Shown here one piece after another: positions 44,480 through 53,680 of a stretch of 64,000 bases of DNA (the stretch's first letter is position 1; each line of letters starts with the position of its first letter). Source of the stretch: Eubacterium nodatum ATCC 33099 (GTDB lineage: Bacteria > Bacillota > Clostridia > Peptostreptococcales > Anaerovoracaceae); assembly GCA_000510425.1 (NCBI GenBank), contig AZKM01000029.1, positions 65,648-129,647 of the forward strand, read 5' to 3'. Both the position numbers and the translations under genes were made by a program. The notes below the pieces were generated by a model that saw only the letters and a list, made by a program, of their open reading frames with translations, was not told the origin of the DNA and searched no databases.

Positions 44480-46584
44480 ACCATATCCCCCTCACTTTTT
44501 TTATATAAATCTCCCATTCCAAGAGTGGTTTTACAAATTATTTTATCAAATGCCATGAGCATTGCCGGTAAAATCAAAATTACTGTTGCCATACTGATTA
44601 ACGCTCCTCTTGCCATTAAAATACATATTGTACTGATTACGCCCACATCAGAATACAATCCCACTCCAAATGTTGCCGTAAAAAATCCTGCGGCACTTGT
44701 TATGATAGATGGCATAGATGTTGCGGCTGCCGTTATTATGGCATTACGCTTATTACTTCCTCCCATTCTTTCAGTCTTATACCTTGTGGAAGTCAATATT
44801 GCATAATCTACAGTGGAACCCAGCTGAATCGTACTTATACACACCGGTACAATAAATGCAAGCTCAAGACCTGTATATCCTGAAATACCAAGATTTACAT
44901 AGATTGCAAACTCAATGACCGCAACCAGAATAACAGGCAGTGTTACGGATTTCAGTACAAACATTATGATGAAAAATACTGCAATTATAGAAATGATATT
45001 TACAACTTTGAAATCATTTCCCGTCAAATTTATCAGATCCTTCATAGCCGGACCCTCGCCGATGACCTTCGCCGACTTATCGTATTTTTCTGTGATTTTA
45101 TTTATTTCATCAATCTGTGCATTGCACTTTGATGTAGAAACCTTATACTCCGAATTCACCATTATCATCTGATGCTTGTCGCTGAGCAATGAATTCTTGA
45201 TTTCATTCGGCAAAAGTTCTTTTGGAAGAGCTGAACCCAAAAAGGCATCTGCACCTAAAACATTCTTTACACCCGGAACCTTTTCAATATCTTTAGTCAT
45301 TGCACTGCCCTTTTCGCCGGAAAGCTCTGCATCTGCAATAATCATATGAGTTGTTCCGATATGAAAATGCTCTTCAAGTTTTTTATTTGCTTCAAGAAAA
45401 GGTGCCTGCTGAACAGATAAACCCTGTCTTCCGTTTAAAATTTTCTCAAAGTCGTACACAACATTATTCTTTTCATAGCCGTAAATCGCAGGACCTGCCA
45501 AAAGCAAAAATATGATTATATATAAACCATATCTCGAAGTCAAACCCTTTGCCAGGTTGTGAGTATCGGGAATAAGCGTTCTATGCCTTGTCTTTTTAAG
45601 TATTTTTCTGAAAAACAGCAGCATTGACGGAAGAATAGTTATACTTGAAATCACACCTAAGATTACACCCTTTGCCATAACAATACCCAAGTCAAGTCCC
45701 ATGGTATAGGTCATAAAACAAAGTGCCAGAAAACCTGCAACTGTTGTAATTGAACTTCCCGTTACAGAAACCAGGGTATCATTGACAGCTCGAGACATTG
45801 CCTGCTCATCATCTTCACCCTCGTCCAGATTTTCCATATAACTGTGCCAAAGGAAGATAGAATAATCCATGGTAACGCCGAGCTGAAGCACAGCTGCAAT
45901 AGCCTGCGTAATATAGGAAATCTCTCCGAAGAAAATATTACTTCCCATGTTGTATAAAATTGCCATTCCAATACAAATAAGGAATATAACCGGTGCCACA
46001 TAGGAATCCAGCAAAACCATCATTGCAAGAAGTGAAAGAATTACGGCGATAACTACATATTTCAGTTCCTCTCCTTCGCAAAGAGACTTTAAATCCTGAA
46101 TACATGCCGTCATTCCCGAAACATAACAGTTCTTAGTGCTGACACTCCTGATTTCCTTAATTGCCTCAAGGGATCCTGAGTCCGATGTGGATGTATTGAA
46201 AAACACCACAATCATAGAAGCTTTCTTATTGTCAAAATGCTTTCTTATAAGCTCAGGATACATACTTCTCGGTACTGAAGGATTGATGACCTTGTTCAAA
46301 TCCAAAACCGAATCAACATGTTTAATTTTCTTATATTCAGATACAACTCCTGCCACATCTTTTTTAGACATATTCTCTGTAACTACTATCGAAAATCCAC
46401 CCTTTCCAAACTCTTTCAAAAGCAGATCCTGACCTTTCATAGTTTCCATATCCTTAGGCAAATACGAAAGCATATCGTAGTTTATCCCTGTGGACAGATA
46501 ACCTATGGTTGCAGGAATTAGTAGAAAAAGAGAGATTAATAAAATCAATGTACGGTACTTTACTACCTTTTCGCCCAACTTCAT
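44476..46584 (-). CDS. MMPL/RND-family membrane transporter
   Basis: Start at ATG 46584 (MKLGEKVV), eight bases after AAGGGAG. About 702 residues in two homologous halves, each with one helix, a large extracytosolic loop, and five clustered helices carrying charged or polar residues (QLGVTMDYSIFL in half one, QLGSTVDYAILTSTRY in half two). These are the paired Asp/Tyr proton-relay motifs of MMPL proteins. The family exports lipids, glycolipids and peptides using the proton gradient. The coupled YhgE-like gene downstream supports an envelope role. No TetR regulator is adjacent. Confidence 0.9.
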   Translation of the reverse strand: MKLGEKVVKYRTLILLISLFLLIPATIGYLSTGINYDMLSYLPKDMETMKGQDLLLKEFGKGGFSIVVTENMSKKDVAGVVSEYKKIKHVDSVLDLNKVINPSVPRSMYPELIRKHFDNKKASMIVVFFNTSTSDSGSLEAIKEIRSVSTKNCYVSGMTACIQDLKSLCEGEELKYVVIAVILSLLAMMVLLDSYVAPVIFLICIGMAILYNMGSNIFFGEISYITQAIAAVLQLGVTMDYSIFLWHSYMENLDEGEDDEQAMSRAVNDTLVSVTGSSITTVAGFLALCFMTYTMGLDLGIVMAKGVILGVISSITILPSMLLFFRKILKKTRHRTLIPDTHNLAKGLTSRYGLYIIIFLLLAGPAIYGYEKNNVVYDFEKILNGRQGLSVQQAPFLEANKKLEEHFHIGTTHMIIADAELSGEKGSAMTKDIEKVPGVKNVLGADAFLGSALPKELLPNEIKNSLLSDKHQMIMVNSEYKVSTSKCNAQIDEINKITEKYDKSAKVIGEGPAMKDLINLTGNDFKVVNIISIIAVFFIIMFVLKSVTLPVILVAVIEFAIYVNLGISGYTGLELAFIVPVCISTIQLGSTVDYAILTSTRYKTERMGGSNKRNAIITAAATSMPSIITSAAGFFTATFGVGLYSDVGVISTICILMARGALISMATVILILPAMLMAFDKIICKTTLGMGDLYKKSEGDMV

Positions 46585-46621
46585 GCTATAACTCCCTTCA
46601 AATTCAGTGAAATAATAGCAC

Positions 46622-46656
46622 AAAGCCGAGGCACATTCAATGTTGCCCCGGCCTTT
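46622..46656 (-). terminator. Possible terminator after the deacetylase gene
   Basis: An imperfect hairpin (AAAGCCGAGGCA with TTGCCCCGGCCTTT, one bulge) lies between the deacetylase stop and the MMPL start. The U-run is better on plus than on minus, so strength and direction are uncertain. Confidence 0.4.
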
Positions 46657-46800
46657 CTTTCTATACAATTTTATGCTTTTGTCTAATTTTCTAACACTTG
46701 TTTGGTATTGTAGTAAAAAATATTATAACAGCTAAGAATTACTACATTTTTCAAACAGGTTTGAGCCATATTACAAAGTTTTCTTTCCTCTACCATATTT

Positions 46801-47748
46801 TTATTTTTTCTTTTTCAAAGAGATATAATTCCTGCCCGGAACGAGATCCCTTCCCTGTATACTGGCAAGTTCGGTCATCGTAACCATTTCAAAGTTTTTG
46901 GCTTTTAGAAATCTACAAATTCTGTCCACCGCCTTTGCCGTCGGCATGTGAATATCGTGCATTAAAACTATATCTCCGTCTCCTGCAAACTTTTTGATTT
47001 TCCTAAAGGTCTTTTTTGAACTTTTGGTCTTCCAATCAAGCGTATCTATAGACCAATATATATTAGCTCTTTTCATTATGCTCAAAACAAGCCTGTTAAA
47101 CCCTCCATAGGGTGCTCTACATAATTTTGCAGGCTTTCCAACAGCAATTTGGATAAGTTTATCTGTTTTCTCAATCTGCTCATTTATCTTCTTTTTTTTA
47201 AGGTCTGTCAACAGCGGATGACTATATGAATGATTTCCTATTTCGCACCCCTGTGCAGCTTCCTGTCTTAAAAGTGTCATTCCTTTGCGATTAATCATCT
47301 TCCCTACAACAAAGAATGTGGCTCTGCAATTATTTTTCTTAAGAGCCTTCAAAACAATCGGTGTGGTTATCCTATTCGGCCCATCATCAAAAGTTAATGC
47401 AATATGCTTCTTTTTAGGGTTATAGGTTAAAACCCCTTTTTTCTTAACATATCCGTATATAGGTTCGCCATCCTTATCTCTACCCGTCTTAATTTTATAC
47501 AAAAGGCTGCTCTGAGCGGTGGGATGAATTTTATCTCCAAATGACAGAGTTTTTATAATCTTTGCGTCATCTTCTAAGCTGTTATATACATCGACATTGT
47601 CTTTAACCACTGAAAATCCAACACCTTTTGGAACATTTACCAGTTTTACCCGCTTGGGTGTATGAGTATGAGGTGTCCAGATATACACTATAATTGCTGC
47701 AACAATGAAAACTACTAATTTTACTATTGAACTCCTATATCGTCTCAA
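46801..47748 (-). CDS. Membrane-anchored polysaccharide deacetylase (NodB domain)
   Basis: I choose the TTG at 47748 preceded by AGGAAATTGAT; a TTG eight codons upstream lacks a site. About 315 residues: membrane helix (about 10-28), an SH3-like stretch (about 40-105), then a NodB deacetylase domain. Motifs: TFDDGP with the base and metal Asp, GNHSYSHP metal histidines, RAPYGGFN, DTLDWK, and LMHDIH. The full set suggests an active enzyme, probably removing acetyl groups from peptidoglycan GlcNAc to resist lysozyme. Chitooligosaccharide or poly-GlcNAc substrates are alternatives. Confidence 0.88.
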   Translation of the reverse strand: MRRYRSSIVKLVVFIVAAIIVYIWTPHTHTPKRVKLVNVPKGVGFSVVKDNVDVYNSLEDDAKIIKTLSFGDKIHPTAQSSLLYKIKTGRDKDGEPIYGYVKKKGVLTYNPKKKHIALTFDDGPNRITTPIVLKALKKNNCRATFFVVGKMINRKGMTLLRQEAAQGCEIGNHSYSHPLLTDLKKKKINEQIEKTDKLIQIAVGKPAKLCRAPYGGFNRLVLSIMKRANIYWSIDTLDWKTKSSKKTFRKIKKFAGDGDIVLMHDIHMPTAKAVDRICRFLKAKNFEMVTMTELASIQGRDLVPGRNYISLKKKK

Positions 47749-47858
47749 ATCAATTTCCTGCCCTATCTCCAACTTCTATCTTTAGAGATTAAGTTTAGCA
47801 TTTTTCATGATTATAATCAATAATGTAAGGATATCTTCACTTAAAATTACGAAATTTG

Positions 47859-49496
47859 CTATTCTCCCAAAAGCCATTTCATATCATCTGCAACAGTTCC
47901 AATTCCTGAGATTCCAAAGTTTTCTACAAGTACATCTGCAACATTCGGCGATAAAAATGCCGGAAGTGTCGGTCCCAGGTGAATGTTCTTAACACCCAGA
48001 TATAGAAGTGCAAGCAGAACAATTACAGCTTTCTGTTCATACCATGCTATGTTATATGCAATCGGAAGTTGATTTATATCCTCAAAACCGAATATTTCCT
48101 TCAGTTTAAGTGCAATCAAAGCCAGTGAATATGAGTCGTTGCACTGTCCGGCATCAAGTACTCTTGGAATTCCGCCAATATCCCCAAGATCCAATTTGTT
48201 ATATTTATATTTTGCACAACCTGCGGTTAAAATAACGGTATCCTTTGGAAGTGCTTTTGCGAAGTCTGTATAATAGTTCCTGGATTTCTGGCGACCGTCA
48301 CAGCCTCCCATTACTACAAATTTCTTGATTGCACCGGATTTTACTGCATCTACAACTGTATCTGCAAGAGCAAACACCTGCTCATGTGCAAATCCTCCAA
48401 TGATAGTCCCCCGTTCAATTTCTGCAGGAGGCGGACAGCTCTTAGCCTGCTCAATAATAGGACTAAAATCCTTGATTTCACCGTATTTTCCATCTATGTG
48501 CCTGCATCCCTCAAAACCTGCTGCACCCGTTGTCCATAGACGATTCTTGTAGCTCTCTTTAGGTGGAACGATGCAATTAGTTGTCATAAGCACAGGGCCA
48601 TTAAATGACTCAAATTCTTCTTTCTGTTTCCACCATGCATTTCCGTAGTTTCCTACAAAATTATCATATTTCTTGAAGAATGGATAGTAGTGTGCAGGCA
48701 GCATTTCTGAATGTGTGTAAACATCCACTCCCGTATCCTTAGTCTGTTCAAGCAGCATTTCAAGATCCTTCAGGTCATGACCTGAAACAAGAATCCCCGG
48801 CTTTGTACCGACTCCGATATTAACTTCTGTGATCTCAGGATTACCGTAAGTGGAGGTGTTTGCCTTATCTAAAAGTGCCATTCCCTGCACGCCCCATTTG
48901 CCGGTTTCTAAAGTTAATGCAATCAGATCATCAACTGTCAAAGAATCATCTAAAGTCTTTGCCAGTGCCTCCTGCATAAAAGCATCAATTTCTTCATCAT
49001 CCTCTAATAATGCATTTGCGTGCTTTGAATAAGCCGCCAATCCTTTCAAACCGTATGTGATAAGCTCCCTTAGCGAACGAATATCCTCATCTCTCGTTGC
49101 CAGAACTCCTACGACCTCAGCCTTTAGTTCAAACTTATCTTCACTATCATTCCAAAGTGCAGCCTCAGGAAGAGATGACTTATCTTCAACGCAGTCCAGC
49201 AATCTGCTCTTTGCTGCTAAAGTATTCCTTATCTCGGTTATGATAGCTTGCTTATCAAAGTTAGCATTTGTAATTGTGATGAAAAGGTTGAAAGATACCA
49301 TATGGCTGATTTTTCTGTCTACCTTTTTTCCTTCTTTACGCAGCTGCTGAGCTACTGCTGAAATCCCCTTTGTAACATAAATCAGCAAATCCTGCATTAA
49401 AGCCACATCAGGTTTCTTTCCACATACCCCGGAAACTGTACATCCTGCGCATCCTGCTGTTTCCTGACACTGGTAACAAAACATTTTATTTTCCAT
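47859..49496 (-). CDS. hcp: Hybrid cluster protein (hydroxylamine / NO reductase)
   Basis: 545 residues with the N-terminal iron-sulfur Cys cluster [13 protein letters not shown]...GVCGK of class I Hcp proteins from anaerobes, and the hybrid-cluster ligands in later blocks: [41 protein letters not shown] and GQCNDSY. It reduces nitric oxide or hydroxylamine and is part of nitrosative-stress defence. The start has a strong GAGGAGGGG site. A perfect GTAACA-TT-TGTTAC palindrome 71 bases upstream is a candidate site for a Crp/Fnr-type (HcpR-like) regulator. It appears to be a single-gene unit. Confidence 0.95.
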   Translation of the reverse strand: MENKMFCYQCQETAGCAGCTVSGVCGKKPDVALMQDLLIYVTKGISAVAQQLRKEGKKVDRKISHMVSFNLFITITNANFDKQAIITEIRNTLAAKSRLLDCVEDKSSLPEAALWNDSEDKFELKAEVVGVLATRDEDIRSLRELITYGLKGLAAYSKHANALLEDDEEIDAFMQEALAKTLDDSLTVDDLIALTLETGKWGVQGMALLDKANTSTYGNPEITEVNIGVGTKPGILVSGHDLKDLEMLLEQTKDTGVDVYTHSEMLPAHYYPFFKKYDNFVGNYGNAWWKQKEEFESFNGPVLMTTNCIVPPKESYKNRLWTTGAAGFEGCRHIDGKYGEIKDFSPIIEQAKSCPPPAEIERGTIIGGFAHEQVFALADTVVDAVKSGAIKKFVVMGGCDGRQKSRNYYTDFAKALPKDTVILTAGCAKYKYNKLDLGDIGGIPRVLDAGQCNDSYSLALIALKLKEIFGFEDINQLPIAYNIAWYEQKAVIVLLALLYLGVKNIHLGPTLPAFLSPNVADVLVENFGISGIGTVADDMKWLLGE

Positions 49497-49566
49497 TTTC
49501 CCCTCCTCAAATCTATATAAATAATATTTAATGACTTTATATTAAGCATCCAAGGAGTTTTTTTCC

Positions 49567-49580
49567 GTAACATTTGTTAC
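49567..49580 (-). promoter_or_regulatory. Candidate Crp/Fnr-type operator upstream of hcp
   Basis: GTAACATTTGTTAC is a 6-2-6 perfect inverted repeat in the hcp leader. HcpR-type Crp/Fnr regulators of hcp in anaerobes use short palindromes of related form, so the link is by position and symmetry only. Confidence 0.45.
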
Positions 49581-49628
49581 TATGAATTTTTTTTCAAAAC
49601 TGTCTACGGTTTTTGTGATACAACATAG

Positions 49629-49677
49629 AAAATCGGTTTTTGGATATTTGGCTTTTCATAATAAAAGAACCGATTTT
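49629..49677 (-). terminator. Terminator of the citrate-to-2-oxoglutarate operon
   Basis: AAAATCGGTT and AACCGATTTT form a 10-base-pair stem around a 29-base interior about 110 bases after the isocitrate dehydrogenase stop. The A/T ends make it usable from both sides. Confidence 0.6.
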
Positions 49678-49741
49678 ACCAATGTATTTACGGCAAAAGT
49701 TCGGTTCAATATAAGCTGAATCTTCAAATTAACTCTGATAT

Positions 49742-49760
49742 TATACCATTAGATGGTATA
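49742..49760. other. Perfect 8-base inverted repeat after the isocitrate dehydrogenase gene
   Basis: TATACCAT-TAG-ATGGTATA lies 30 bases after the dehydrogenase stop. It may be a 3' hairpin or protein site; nothing further can be said. Confidence 0.5.
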
Positions 49761-49789
49761 GAAACTCTCAATGGCAGGTTTCTATTGTG

Positions 49790-51085
49790 CTAAATCAGTT
49801 TCGATATTACATAATCAGCAAACTCTTTACATGTAGCTCCCTCGGAAGTCCCCGTCACTGAAACTTTTTTTTCAGTAACCGTACATTCAGAAAGAGCCGC
49901 TTCAAGCCCTGACGCCTTGGCAGTGTAGCCGATGTGCCTTAAAAGCATAACCACAGCCTGAAAAAGACTTGCAGGATTTGCATATTCTCCAAGTCCTGCC
50001 TCAATCAGCCTTGGAGCACTACCGTGTACCGCCTCAAACATAGCATATTGGTCTCCTATATTTGCACTTCCTGCAGTTCCCACTCCGCCCTGAATTTCTG
50101 CGGCTTCATCCGTAATTATATCACCGTACAAATTCGGCAAAAGAAATACCTGAAACTTATCCCTTATATTCTTATTGACCAAATTGGCAGCCATTATATC
50201 TACATACCAGTCTTCAATCTCTATATCGGGATAGAAGCTTCCAATCTCATGACATATTCTGGAAAAATTTCCGTCTGTCTTTTTCATTATGTTTGCTTTG
50301 GTAACAACTGAAACCCTATCTTTTCCGTTGGCAGAGGCGTACTCAAATGCCTTCTTTGCAATCCTTCTGGTACCAAATTCAGAAGTCACCTTAAAATCTA
50401 TCGACAGTATTTTGGGAAACTCTATTCCGCAGCTTCCCAGAGCATACTCACCTTCTGTATTTTCCCTAAAAAATATCCAGTCGATATTTTCTTCAGGAAC
50501 TGAAATCGGTCTGACATTAGCGTAAAGGTCAAGTTCCCTTCTCAGCTTGACATTGGCACTTTCAAGATTTCCGCCCTTTGGCGTTGTGGTAGGACCTTTA
50601 AGCAGAACATCACAGGTTTTAATTTCTTCCATAACCGTTTCCGGCACTGCTTCCATCTTCGCCAAACGATTTTCTACTGTCAATCCTTCAATAACTTTTA
50701 AAATAATCTTACCGCTATCAATTTCTTCCTTGAGAAGAACCCTGAGAAGTCTCTCTGCCTGTTCCATTATTATAGGTCCGATTCCGTCACCGGCACAAAT
50801 ACCTATGGTAATATGTGATAACTGGAAAAAATTCTTGTTTCCCCCGAATTCTTCCTTCAAAGTCTTTATTCGTGCAAGCTGATCAAGTAAAAGGTTTCTG
50901 AATTGCCCTGTTGCATCTGCCACTTCTGACATTTCATTCATTTCTTTTATGCCGGATTCCACTAAATCCACTACAAATGAATCCATTTTTCTATTACGAT
51001 ATTTCTCTTTTCGGTTGGTTCTTTCTATATTCTTTTCTCTATTTCTGATGGCATTTTTTAAATTAAGTCTTTTTCTACCGAACAT
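49790..51085 (-). CDS. icd: NAD(P)-dependent isocitrate dehydrogenase (IDH/IPMDH family) with N-terminal extension
   Basis: 431 residues; GGAGG nine bases before the ATG supports the long start. Residues ~92-431 are the catalytic fold: GDGIGP, the substrate loop ESANVKLRRELDLYANVRP, FRENTEGEY, and the metal Asp block GDIITDEAAEIQGGVG. It is an oxidative decarboxylase of the beta-type family, converting isocitrate to 2-oxoglutarate; its place after aconitase and Re-citrate synthase makes isocitrate the likely substrate rather than isopropylmalate. The first ~90 residues are a very basic, helical extension (NLKNAIRNREKNIERTNR) not typical of the family. Role of the extension unknown. Confidence 0.87.
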   Translation of the reverse strand: MFGRKRLNLKNAIRNREKNIERTNRKEKYRNRKMDSFVVDLVESGIKEMNEMSEVADATGQFRNLLLDQLARIKTLKEEFGGNKNFFQLSHITIGICAGDGIGPIIMEQAERLLRVLLKEEIDSGKIILKVIEGLTVENRLAKMEAVPETVMEEIKTCDVLLKGPTTTPKGGNLESANVKLRRELDLYANVRPISVPEENIDWIFFRENTEGEYALGSCGIEFPKILSIDFKVTSEFGTRRIAKKAFEYASANGKDRVSVVTKANIMKKTDGNFSRICHEIGSFYPDIEIEDWYVDIMAANLVNKNIRDKFQVFLLPNLYGDIITDEAAEIQGGVGTAGSANIGDQYAMFEAVHGSAPRLIEAGLGEYANPASLFQAVVMLLRHIGYTAKASGLEAALSECTVTEKKVSVTGTSEGATCKEFADYVISKLI

Positions 51086-51086
51086 T

Positions 51087-53018
51087 TTATCTTGCCTCCG
51101 TTGCTACATAGGAAAGAAGTCCTCCTGCCTTTAAAATTGCCCTTTGCCTATGGGTAAAATTACACACTGCTTTAATTTCCCTTGAAGTTCTTAGATTTTT
51201 AAGAATTAACTTGCCGGAATCTATCCCTTCAAAAATATTTTCAATGCTTATCTCATCACCCTGAAAAATTTCATCATACCCTTTCGGATTTTCAAAAGTG
51301 AGGGGCATAATACCTGCATTTATAAGGTTCGCTTCATGTATCCTGGCAAAGCTCTTTGCAATTACGACTCTGACCCCAAGATAAAGAGGTACCAAAGCTG
51401 CATGTTCTCTGGATGAACCCTGACCGTAATTCTCACCACCTACTATGATGCTTTTCCCTTCCGCCTTTGCTCTTGCTGGGAAATCCTTATCACATACCTC
51501 AAAACAGTACTGAGACAGGTACGGAATATTGGACCTGTAAGGCAAAATTTTTGCTCCTGCCGGCATTATATGGTCTGTGGTTATATTATCTGAAACCTTC
51601 AGGGAAACCTTTGACTTAAATGAATCCCTTAGGGTATCTCCCTTTGGAAATTCCTTGATATTGGGACCTCTTAAAATTTCAACATTTCCCGCTTCATTTT
51701 CAGAGGCAGGAGAGATAATCAGGTTATCATCGACTTTAAATTTTTCAGGCATATCAATCTTAGGTATGTCCCCCAGTTTTTCGGGTTCTGTAATCTCTCC
51801 GTAAATTGCCGCAGCAACTGCCGTCTCAGGAGATACAAGATATACTTTTCCATCCTTCGTTCCGGATCTTCCTTCAAAGTTTCTATTGAAGGTTCTCAAC
51901 GATACACCCTTGGAATTCGGGGAGAAGCCCATTCCGATACAAGGTCCGCAGGCACATTCCAAAACCCGTGCACCACCGGCAAGTATATCTGTAAGCGCAC
52001 CACACTCTGCCAACATTGATAAAACTTGTTTTGATCCCGGTGAAACGGATAAGCTGACATCAGGGTTTACGGTTTTCCCTTTGAGCAGCGCTGCAACCTT
52101 CAGCATGTCGTAAAGAGATGAATTGGTACATGAACCTATGCATACCTGATCCACCTTTGTCCCTGCTACGCTCTCCACATCTACAACATTATCAGGACTA
52201 TGAGGACAGGCAATTTTCGGCTTGAGTTTAGATAAATCTATATCTATAATCCGGTCATACTCTGCATCTTCGTCACTTTCCAACGGAACGAAATCATCTT
52301 CTCTGCCCTGAGCTTTCAAAAATTCAAATGTTACCTCATCAGATGGGAATATGGAGGTTGTTGCACCCAGCTCGGCCCCCATGTTGGTGATTGTAGCTCT
52401 TTCCGGAACAGACAGAGCCTTAATACCCTCTCCGCCCCATTCTATTATGGCTCCTACTCCGCCTTTTACCGATAAAATTCCCAGAATTTCTAAACTAATA
52501 TCCTTTGCCGTTACAAATGGATTAAGATTTCCCACCAGGTTCACCTTATACATCTTCGGCATTGTAATATAGTACGCTCCACCTGCCATGGCAACTGCCA
52601 CATCAAGCCCGCCTGCACCCATGGCAAGCATACCGATTCCTCCGCCTGTTGGAGTATGGCTGTCCGAACCGATTAAGGTTTTTCCCGGAATCCCGAATCT
52701 CTCCAAATGAACCTGATGGCAAATTCCATTTCCCGGTCTTGAGAATTTCAAACCGTATTTTTTTGCCATTGACTGTATGAATCTATGGTCATCTGCATTT
52801 TCAAAGCCCGACTGTAATGTATTATGATCTATATATGCTACGGAAAGTTCAGTCTTTACTCTCGGAATTCCCATAGTTTCAAATTCCAAATATGCCATGG
52901 TTCCGGTGGCATCCTGAGTCAAGGTCTGGTCTATTCTGACGGCAATTTCCTCACCCTTCTTCATTTCTCCGGAAACCAGATGACTCTTTATTATTTTCTC
53001 TGCTATTGTATACCCCAT
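51087..53018 (-). CDS. acnA: Aconitate hydratase
   Basis: A 643-residue aconitase of the shorter (mitochondrial-like) class. The three cluster cysteines are visible in CIGSCTNSS and CACGPCIGMG. Other blocks: GSDSHTPTGGGIGMLAMGAGG, the swivel-domain GQGSSREHAAL, and RIHEANLINAGIMP. It turns citrate into isocitrate. Its start overlaps the GntR gene by one base and its stop is next to the dehydrogenase start, so the three are co-translated. Some relatives act on homologous acids, but the gene context fits citrate. Confidence 0.93.
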   Translation of the reverse strand: MGYTIAEKIIKSHLVSGEMKKGEEIAVRIDQTLTQDATGTMAYLEFETMGIPRVKTELSVAYIDHNTLQSGFENADDHRFIQSMAKKYGLKFSRPGNGICHQVHLERFGIPGKTLIGSDSHTPTGGGIGMLAMGAGGLDVAVAMAGGAYYITMPKMYKVNLVGNLNPFVTAKDISLEILGILSVKGGVGAIIEWGGEGIKALSVPERATITNMGAELGATTSIFPSDEVTFEFLKAQGREDDFVPLESDEDAEYDRIIDIDLSKLKPKIACPHSPDNVVDVESVAGTKVDQVCIGSCTNSSLYDMLKVAALLKGKTVNPDVSLSVSPGSKQVLSMLAECGALTDILAGGARVLECACGPCIGMGFSPNSKGVSLRTFNRNFEGRSGTKDGKVYLVSPETAVAAAIYGEITEPEKLGDIPKIDMPEKFKVDDNLIISPASENEAGNVEILRGPNIKEFPKGDTLRDSFKSKVSLKVSDNITTDHIMPAGAKILPYRSNIPYLSQYCFEVCDKDFPARAKAEGKSIIVGGENYGQGSSREHAALVPLYLGVRVVIAKSFARIHEANLINAGIMPLTFENPKGYDEIFQGDEISIENIFEGIDSGKLILKNLRTSREIKAVCNFTHRQRAILKAGGLLSYVATEAR

Positions 53019-53680
53019 TATTTGTTTTCCTGTCCCTCTCTAAAAGCACAAATACTTATATAAGCATTTTCAATGTGATTTTTCATAAGTCTTTCTAATT
53101 TATTCTCATCCTTTTCTTTCAGTGCACCATAAATTTCTCTGTGTTCCTTTATAGACTCCAACTGCCTGTTTTTGCTGCCCTTTAGGGATGCACTTCTATA
53201 TTTTATTATTTTTCTGTGCAGTGGTAATAAGATTTTTTCTAAAACTCTGCTGCCGCAATATTTGTAAAGTGTCGCATGAAAATCCGTATCAAGATCTCTG
53301 ATTTTTTCCGTATCACCCTTCATGGCATAAAACTCCTGATGCTCAACTATATTCTCTAAGTCTCTCAGGCCATCTTCATCAATCAGCTTACATGCCCTGC
53401 ATACTGCCAAAATCTCTATCCTTCTCTTTACCTCATAAAAGTCATCCACATCCTCATCTGTTATTCCCAAAACCACAGTTCCGGAAGGAGAATCGCCGAC
53501 AAGCCCTTCCTCGCTTAATCTTCCCAACGCTTCTCTGATGGGAGTTCTACTGACTCCAAGTTCTGAAGAAAGTCTTTTTTCACTTATGATTTCACCAATC
53601 TTATACTTTCCGCTCAAAATATCATATTCAATCTTTTCAAAAACCTGATTTGAAAGAGATACACTCTTATACTCAATCAT
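53018..53680 (-). CDS. GntR-family regulator, FCD (FadR) subgroup
   Basis: 220 residues: winged helix at the N-terminus (IISEKRLSSELGVSRTPIREALGRLSEEG) and an all-helical FCD ligand domain whose metal-binding residues are visible (D and H in DTDFHATLYKY, H in IKEHREIYGAL, H in NHIENAYIS). FCD regulators commonly bind carboxylic acids through this metal. Placed between Re-citrate synthase (four-base overlap) and aconitase (one-base overlap), it probably senses citrate, 2-oxoglutarate or a similar acid and regulates its own operon. The operator is not identified. Confidence 0.88.
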   Translation of the reverse strand: MIEYKSVSLSNQVFEKIEYDILSGKYKIGEIISEKRLSSELGVSRTPIREALGRLSEEGLVGDSPSGTVVLGITDEDVDDFYEVKRRIEILAVCRACKLIDEDGLRDLENIVEHQEFYAMKGDTEKIRDLDTDFHATLYKYCGSRVLEKILLPLHRKIIKYRSASLKGSKNRQLESIKEHREIYGALKEKDENKLERLMKNHIENAYISICAFREGQENK

